64,000 nucleotides of DNA from Stenotrophomonas sp. SAU14A_NAIMI4_8. GTDB lineage: Bacteria; Pseudomonadota; Gammaproteobacteria; Xanthomonadales; Xanthomonadaceae. Every line of letters begins with the position of its first letter. Positions within the stretch are counted from its first letter, which is position 1. The position numbers and the translations under genes are program-made. Under the pieces are notes generated by a model. That model ran no database searches, was not told where the DNA came from, and saw only the letters and a program-made list of their open reading frames with translations. This document shows, piece after piece, positions 59,437-64,000 of the stretch. The DNA lies in assembly GCF_003086695.1 (NCBI RefSeq), contig NZ_CP025999.1, positions 62,001-126,000 on the forward strand. Reading direction: 5' to 3'.

Positions 59437-59450
59437 CAATTTCGGAATTG
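59437..59450. promoter_or_regulatory. Short palindrome upstream of the second XVIPCD effector gene
   Basis: CAATT-TCGG-AATTG at 59437-59450 is a perfect 5-bp dyad, 87 bases before the effector ATG, in an unusually AT-rich stretch (59430-59490). It could be a regulator site or a small hairpin in the leader. No partner regulator is visible. Confidence 0.3.
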
Positions 59451-59536
59451 TCCGATTACGGTCTGTGCAGTAATTCAAGGATACGCCTGCGGGCGCTGGC
59501 TAGGCTGGGGCCCTGACGGATGACAAGGACGGGGAC

Positions 59537-60955
59537 ATGCCCGAGATGGATATCAGTAGTGCAGCCGACGAAGTAGTGCGGTTGCTGCGGGAGAACCAGG
59601 CACGCGCTGCCGCCGAACGGCTGGAGGCTCTGCGTGATGGCCAGGCTGCGGTTGTCCAGGAGTCACTGGACCGGTACGTCTCGGTTCGCGGCGCGGCGGA
59701 GCTGGGAGCGCTGCAGGCCGCTGGGGGTGTTGCCGCCGGGGATAGGGCCATCGTCAGCCCGATGCTGGATCGACTGCGTGAGGCGTCGCGGCCGCCGCGG
59801 ATGCCAGATGCTGAGGAAACGAGGGATCTGAGCCAGACACAGCAATACGATGTGTACGGCAGCGTAGTAGCAGTACGGGGTAGTGCGGCTGCGCATGATG
59901 CCATGGGTACCCAGGACCGGGTCATCCTTGGCTTGCGTAAGGAGGACCGCACGACCACGGAGCTCGGTCGAGGTGACTACAACGACCGCATCGTCGTGCT
60001 CTGGAAGGATGCTGAGGGTGGCCGGTATGCCCGTGAATTCAACGAGGCTACCACCGAACCTACCGCCCAGTACGATGCCCACGCCGCGACCAGGCAGCCG
60101 AGTCCGGGGTTTGAAAACGTGATTCGGAAGAAGAAGACCGAAGGAGAAGACGTCAACGGCGATGGTGTCAGGGATCTTGGCCGGTTGACCGAGGGAACCA
60201 CCGAGATGCGGGCGGCCACACACCCGCGCCGAGATCATCCAGCCGAGTTCGCCCTTCGCCCGAGCTCGGCAGCAGTCATTGCGGGCGCTCGTCGCGTCGA
60301 GCGTGACAGCAATGGCGACGGTTGGTTTGACGCACGCGATACCCACGGAATGCAGGACCTCAACTCGACCTTCAAGATCCATCGTGGAAGCTCGCGGAAC
60401 ACCGATTCAGCCGGTTGCCAGACAATCGGTGGTGGAAAGTACGACGACTTCATCGAGCTCGTGCGCGGTACGCCTGGACAGAACAGCTGGCAGTACGTCT
60501 TGACCTCGGTCGCACCAGGACAGGTTCGCGAGCGCGGTGGTCAGGAAGTTTCCCCCGCAGCAACAGAAGATCCGCGTCTGCCGTCACATCGTGACCATCC
60601 CCTACAGCAGCAGATCAGCCAAGGCTTGCGCGCAATGGGCGGTGCCTATGCAGAGCACGCAGACGAGTACAGCCTGGTGATGTTGCTTGAAGCGAAGGCT
60701 GCGGGTCTGACCCGAGTAGACCAGGTGGTGGCAAGCAATCCGGTGCGGGGAGGCGCGGCTGGCGAGACGCTGTTCCTGGTTCAGGGGAGCCTCACCGATC
60801 CAGCTGCACAGCGCGTTGGAGTGAATGCGGCCAAGATTGCAGAGACCAACGCGGAGGCCAGTCTGCAGGAGCTCCAGCGGCAATCGCGGGAGCAGACGCC
60901 CCCGCACCTGACGCCTGCACAGCAACAGGAAGCACCTGTCATGGGAGGACGCTGA
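59537..60955 (+). CDS. XVIPCD type IV secretion effector (X-Tfe) with a candidate L,D-transpeptidase-like catalytic motif
   Basis: A 472-residue predicted toxin. Residues about 345-472 are an XVIPCD: LPSHRDHPLQQQISQGLRAM, LTRVDQVVASNPV, LFLVQGSLTDPAAQRV and a Gln-rich end. This is the delivery domain recognised by the VirD4 coupling protein of the Xanthomonadaceae killing system. Upstream, residues 279-296 read FKIHRGSS...DSAGCQTIGG. H282 and C294 in this arrangement recall the His and Cys of YkuD L,D-transpeptidases (HG...S.GC), which suggests action on peptidoglycan. That reading is inference. The gene is intact. Two lipoprotein genes follow, the first only three bases after the stop, probably immunity factors. 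Confidence 0.78.
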   Translation: MPEMDISSAADEVVRLLRENQARAAAERLEALRDGQAAVVQESLDRYVSVRGAAELGALQAAGGVAAGDRAIVSPMLDRLREASRPPRMPDAEETRDLSQTQQYDVYGSVVAVRGSAAAHDAMGTQDRVILGLRKEDRTTTELGRGDYNDRIVVLWKDAEGGRYAREFNEATTEPTAQYDAHAATRQPSPGFENVIRKKKTEGEDVNGDGVRDLGRLTEGTTEMRAATHPRRDHPAEFALRPSSAAVIAGARRVERDSNGDGWFDARDTHGMQDLNSTFKIHRGSSRNTDSAGCQTIGGGKYDDFIELVRGTPGQNSWQYVLTSVAPGQVRERGGQEVSPAATEDPRLPSHRDHPLQQQISQGLRAMGGAYAEHADEYSLVMLLEAKAAGLTRVDQVVASNPVRGGAAGETLFLVQGSLTDPAAQRVGVNAAKIAETNAEASLQELQRQSREQTPPHLTPAQQQEAPVMGGR

Positions 60956-60958
60956 GCC

Positions 60959-61759
60959 ATGCAACACCGTTACCTGACTACATCGGTTGTTCTGCTTTCG
61001 CTGATGATCTGCAGCGCCTGTACCTCCAGCCGTGAAAGCCCTCTGGCACCTCGCCTGATCCCGCCCGCCGGGGAATCCTCGTCCGTTGCTGCAGTGCGCG
61101 ACGAAGGGTTGCCGGGGTTGCCCGATGTGAGCGGCGCCCCCGACCTTCCTGGCAGAGTGGGCTCGCTGCCTCCCGACGCCACGCGACTACTGACGGGGTT
61201 GGGCTGCGTTCTGGACGGTAGTGCCAAGGTGCTGCTGACCGAGGTAATGGGCGAGGATGGACGCCGCGATGTGATGGTGTCCGACGATATCGGCACGCGC
61301 TACCGCTACTGGCTCCGATCATTCTCCGGCAGTGGCGGCACCACGGGCTATCTGGTGCAGCTGAAGGGATGCCCCGTCTCCACGGTCGGCATGCGGGCAT
61401 ACATTGCCCGCGGCGACGCCGCGCCGCTGGACGTGACGGCGTCGGTTCTTGCGAACAGTGCGCTGCCCGACGCCGTCACCATGGCCGCCTACGCTGAGGC
61501 CGGTGTGAGCGATCTGTTCGCCCTCACCTGGAAGTTGGATAAGGTTCCAGTAGTGCGCTGGGTGGCCGAGCCCGACGTGGATCGACCCATCGCATTGGAT
61601 GGCCGAACTTTCGACCGGGGCAACATGGTGCACGCGGGCTTTCTGGTATGGGAAAAGGATCGCTTCACCTTTCACAAATCCGTTCCGGCAGCCCTGTGGC
61701 CCTGCAAAAAATGGGAGGCCCTTTCCTGCAGTGAGGATCCTTTCCTGAAAGGTTGGTAG
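60959..61759 (+). CDS. Lipoprotein, candidate immunity protein for the second XVIPCD effector
   Basis: A 266-residue lipoprotein with leader MQHRYLTTSVVLLSLMICSA and lipobox CSAC. A Ser/Pro-rich linker (GESSSVAAVRDEGLPGLPDV) precedes a folded domain from about residue 77: LLTGLGCVLDGSAKVLLTEV, RYRYWLRSFSGSGGTTGYLV, LKGCPVSTVGMRAYIARGDA, and a Trp/Cys-rich end (ALWPCKKWEALSC). No enzyme motif is seen. It starts three bases after the effector stop, so it is almost certainly co-translated with it. Periplasmic anchoring fits protection against a toxin that acts on peptidoglycan. Confidence 0.72.
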   Translation: MQHRYLTTSVVLLSLMICSACTSSRESPLAPRLIPPAGESSSVAAVRDEGLPGLPDVSGAPDLPGRVGSLPPDATRLLTGLGCVLDGSAKVLLTEVMGEDGRRDVMVSDDIGTRYRYWLRSFSGSGGTTGYLVQLKGCPVSTVGMRAYIARGDAAPLDVTASVLANSALPDAVTMAAYAEAGVSDLFALTWKLDKVPVVRWVAEPDVDRPIALDGRTFDRGNMVHAGFLVWEKDRFTFHKSVPAALWPCKKWEALSCSEDPFLKGW

Positions 61760-61780
61760 CGGACGGACAAGGACGCGGAC

Positions 61781-62541
61781 ATGCAGACGATCAGGACCAG
61801 CCAGCCGATGCAGCACGCCGTTTCGGCCGGGTCGGCGTTCCTGCTATCGCTGCTGGCTTGCAGCGCGTCCGCCATGAACTTTGAGGTCGGGCTGCCTGGA
61901 TTGCCCACCGCGAGCGGCAGCTCGGGTTCCGGGGGGAGTTAGGGCCGTTGCCGGCACACGCCAAGCGGGTGCTGACAGGGCTCGGGTGCCGTCTGGACGA
62001 CACGGCCAAGGCGCGGGTGCTCTACGTACCCGGTGTGGGTGGTCGTCAGGACGTGATGGTGACCGACATCAGTGGATCGGCTTTCCGCTACTGGCTCCGG
62101 TCATTCTCTGGCAGTGGCGACAGCACCGGCTACCTGCTGCAGCTCAAAGGCTGTCCTGCCTCCACGGTCGGCATGCGCGCCTACATCGCCAAGGGCGACG
62201 CCGCGCCGCAGGACGTGACTGCAGCGGTTCTGGCACAGAGCGCATTTCCCGACGCCGCCGCGATGGCCACGTATGCCAAGGCAGGGGTGAGCGAGATGTT
62301 CGCCTTGATCGAGCAGCTGGGCAGTGTCCCCGTGCTTCGCTGGATTGCCGAACCTGACCCTGATCGCCCCATTGAAGAAGACGCCCGCACGATTGACCGC
62401 GGCAATTTCGTGCATGGCGGCTTCCTGGTATGGGAAGGGGATCGCTTCACGTTCCACTGGACGATCCCGATTGCGATGTGGCCATGCCGCCGCTACCCGA
62501 CCATTCCCTGCAGCCATGACCCCTTCGTGAAGAGGCCATAG
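61781..62541 (+). pseudogene. Paralogue of the preceding lipoprotein, broken by a frameshift in a G6 tract
   Basis: From the ATG at 61781 the leader MQTIRTSQPMQHAVSAGSAF then LLSLLACSAS (lipobox LLAC) leads to GLPGLPTASGSSGSGGS and a TAG at 61940-61942. Another frame then carries the rest of the protein to 62541: AHAKRVLTGLGCRLDD, FRYWLRSFSGSGDSTGYLLQ, LKGCPASTVGMRAYIAKGDA and FVHGGFLVWEGDRFTFHW. This matches the first lipoprotein in order. One extra G in GGGGGG (61931-61936) would join the two frames and give about 253 residues. It may be a pseudogene, a phase-variable gene, or a sequencing error in the homopolymer. The separated C-terminal part has no signal peptide. Confidence 0.75.
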
Positions 62542-62550
62542 AGGTACTCC

Positions 62551-62572
62551 GTAGCGTCGAGCTTGCTCGACG
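62551..62572 (+). repeat. SMAG repeat
   Basis: GTAGCGTCGAGC and GCTCGACG with a two-base loop, identical to the units at 48153 and 48207. It lies between the broken lipoprotein gene and the convergent inhibitor-like gene. Confidence 0.85.
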
Positions 62573-62576
62573 GCTG

Positions 62577-62921
62577 TTACCCGCAATAAATGGCGGTGAT
62601 GTTGTTGGTGCGGCCGGTCTCGATGGTCAGGCGATCACCGCCTTCGCTTGCCGCGCCCGCCGCCGGATCGGCATTGCCACTGGCTGTGTTGCCGCTGTGT
62701 TCGCGACTGCCACGGGTGACCTGCACGTTCAGGCTGTCGCTGTCCACGCGGGCGCGTTCGACGGTCATGTCAGAGGCAGCCAGCCCGACCGCGCCGCGCA
62801 CCATGTCGGTGTGGCACTGGCCGGAAATCACGCCGTCGATGGGCTGGATCTGGGCGACCGGGCTGCTGCTGCAGGCGGCCAGGGCGAAGCAGACGGCGGC
62901 GGTGGCAATGGCGTGCTTCAT
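62577..62921 (-). CDS. Small lipoprotein, possible I78-like inhibitor
   Basis: A 114-residue lipoprotein with leader MKHAIATAAVCFALAAC (lipobox LAAC). The mature part has GQCHTDMVRGAVGLAASDMT, a Gly/Ala/Ser-rich loop (EHSGNTASGNADPAAGAASE) and the ending GGDRLTIETGRTNNITAIYC with a final Gly. The Cys pair and the DRL...CG ending resemble I78 inhibitors such as the one at 57849, though the central region is longer and weaker. The start at 62921 has AGGAACG upstream. It is convergent with the toxin-type locus. Confidence 0.6.
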   Translation of the reverse strand: MKHAIATAAVCFALAACSSSPVAQIQPIDGVISGQCHTDMVRGAVGLAASDMTVERARVDSDSLNVQVTRGSREHSGNTASGNADPAAGAASEGGDRLTIETGRTNNITAIYCG

Positions 62922-63069
62922 GGGGACGTTCCTGATGAGTGTCGTTGCTGGCAGGGTGCGACGACACGCGTGGTGGCGGAATGAAGCCGTGCACGCGATG
63001 GATACAACGCGCTCACTGCGGCCAACAGCCCCTGTAGGGACACTGCACGAGCGGCGCCCGCCGCCCCCG

Positions 63070-63093
63070 GTAGCGCCGGCCTTCGGCTGGCGG
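63070..63093 (+). repeat. Degenerate SMAG-like element
   Basis: GTAG at 63070-63073 is followed by CGCCGGCC, a short loop and GGCTGGCGG, an imperfect stem. It lies 27 bases before the start of the SDR gene. Confidence 0.5.
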
Positions 63094-63119
63094 CCCCTTT
63101 CCCTCCCGAGGAGACCTGC

Positions 63120-64000
63120 ATGGCCACGACCAAGACATTGCCCGCCCGCCGCAAGGCATCGCCCAAAGTACGCAAAGGCAGCACCGCGACGAAGCCGGTT
63201 GCCGACAGCGATCGCCCGCGCGTGGTGAAGACCGCCACCCGCAAGGCCGCCGCCAGCGATCCGCGTGCGGCCCGCGTGGCGTCGCGGCAGCGGCGGCTGC
63301 AGGACCAGGAGAAGGCCAAGGATGCGCGCGTCACCAAGAAGGCGGCGAAGAAGACGGCCACCCAGGCCGGCACGCGCAAGCAGCCGGAAACCATGCCGGC
63401 CCAGCATCTGCCCAAGCCCGGCCACGAACATGCGCTGGAGCTGGCGCCGCGCTTCCTCGCCCCCGACTACGTGGGCAGCGGCAAACTGCAGGGCATGCGC
63501 GCAATCATCACCGGTGGTGATTCCGGCATCGGTCGCGCGGTGGCGGTGCTGTTCGCCCGCGAGGGCGCCGATGTGGCGGTGCTGCATCTGGACGAGGCCG
63601 AGGATGCAGACATTACCCGCCAGCATGTGGAACGCGAGGGCGGTCGCTGTGTGGTGATCGCCGGCGACGTGCGCGATCCGCGCTTCTGCAACAAGGCGGT
63701 GAAGCAGGTGGCCAAGGCCTTTGGCGGCATCGACATCCTGGTCAACAATGCCGCGTTCCAGCTGCATTGCCAGCGTCTGGAAGACCTGGAAGACGCCCAC
63801 CTGCAGGAGACCCTGCAGACCAATATCGGCGGTTACATCCAGATGGCGCGCGCGGTGCTGCCGCACCTGGGCGAAGGCGCCAGCATCATCAACACCGGCT
63901 CGGAAACGGGCATCTTCGGCAGCAAGGCCTTGATCGACTATTCGGCCACCAAGGGCGCGATCCATGCCTTCACCAAGGCGCTGGCCAGCCAACTGCTGCC
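63120..64000 (+). CDS. SDR-family oxidoreductase with Lys/Ala-rich N-terminal extension, partial (runs off the window)
   Basis: About 293 residues are visible from the ATG at 63120, preceded by GAGGAGA. The first 85 residues are a basic, Lys/Arg/Ala-rich tail (for example KKAAKKTATQAGTRKQ). Then comes PAQHLPKPGHEHALELAPRF, and a Rossmann domain with ITGGDSGIGRAVA near residue 137. The NNAA motif and the catalytic Tyr and Lys in DYSATKGA are present. This matches the YghA/YhdF-type SDRs found beside stress and catalase genes. The basic tail could bind nucleic acid or be disordered. The stop lies beyond base 64000. Confidence 0.85.
   Translation, partial: MATTKTLPARRKASPKVRKGSTATKPVADSDRPRVVKTATRKAAASDPRAARVASRQRRLQDQEKAKDARVTKKAAKKTATQAGTRKQPETMPAQHLPKPGHEHALELAPRFLAPDYVGSGKLQGMRAIITGGDSGIGRAVAVLFAREGADVAVLHLDEAEDADITRQHVEREGGRCVVIAGDVRDPRFCNKAVKQVAKAFGGIDILVNNAAFQLHCQRLEDLEDAHLQETLQTNIGGYIQMARAVLPHLGEGASIINTGSETGIFGSKALIDYSATKGAIHAFTKALASQLL

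Noticed and set aside
61948..62541. The C-terminal part of the second lipoprotein as a separate cytoplasmic protein
   Set aside because: Its match to the intact paralogue begins upstream of 61948, and the missing leader is found in the adjacent frame, so a frameshift is more likely.

Overview
The window looks like a chromosomal segment of a Stenotrophomonas-type gammaproteobacterium (Xanthomonadaceae). The DNA is GC-rich throughout. The housekeeping proteins have a xanthomonad flavour (gltBD, plsB, rdgC, ttcA, opgD, phhA). The intergenic gaps carry many short palindromes that begin with GTAG or end with CTAC, the form of the SMAG repeats described in S. maltophilia. A pectin and uronate degradation locus points to a plant-associated lifestyle. 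Species assignment is inference. I see no rRNA, tRNA, CRISPR array, insertion sequence or prophage.

Region by region. 1-7010 is a pectin catabolism locus: the end of a probable TRAP permease, a PL10 pectate lyase, a GH43 glycosidase, a LacI regulator, kduI, kduD and a rhamnogalacturonan acetylesterase fused to a cupin. 7140-11538 holds a DUF2442/DUF4375 protein, phenylalanine hydroxylase with a divergent AsnC-type regulator, and an SF1-helicase-like ATPase. 11666-14856 is an antibacterial toxin-type locus: two paralogous lipoproteins followed by a type IV secretion effector with a C-terminal XVIPCD, interrupted by an in-frame stop. 14924-25544 carries a patatin lipoprotein, an AIM24 protein, a TonB-dependent receptor, a class A acid phosphatase, a secreted hydrolase with a DUF4785 partner, an ABC ATPase, a desaturase and an EF-hand protein.

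25589-36576 has mutM, an ECF sigma factor paired with a TPR Ser/Thr kinase, opgD, thymidine kinase, a Sel1 protein, Rep helicase and a GNAT acetyltransferase. 36623-51762 has a DUF4272 protein, yceH, an acid phosphatase lipoprotein, pyrF, a trypsin-like protease, a candidate small RNA, a lipoprotein, plsB, a DUF465 protein, ttcA, rdgC, a YgjP-type peptidase, a two-domain methylglyoxal synthase and a hybrid histidine kinase. 51748-59409 has gltD, gltB, an I78 inhibitor lipoprotein and topoisomerase IB. 59537-62541 is a second XVIPCD effector followed by two paralogous lipoproteins, the second broken by a frameshift in a G6 run. The window ends in an SDR oxidoreductase.

How the genes work together. 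The first 7 kb should turn pectin into 2-keto-3-deoxygluconate: secreted lyase, glycosidase and esterase cut the polymer, the transporter imports uronates, and KduI and KduD convert the unsaturated product. The two XVIPCD loci are the most distinctive part. Each pairs a predicted type IV secreted toxin with two exported lipoproteins that are probably immunity proteins, and each carries one lesion. The secretion machinery itself is not in this window.
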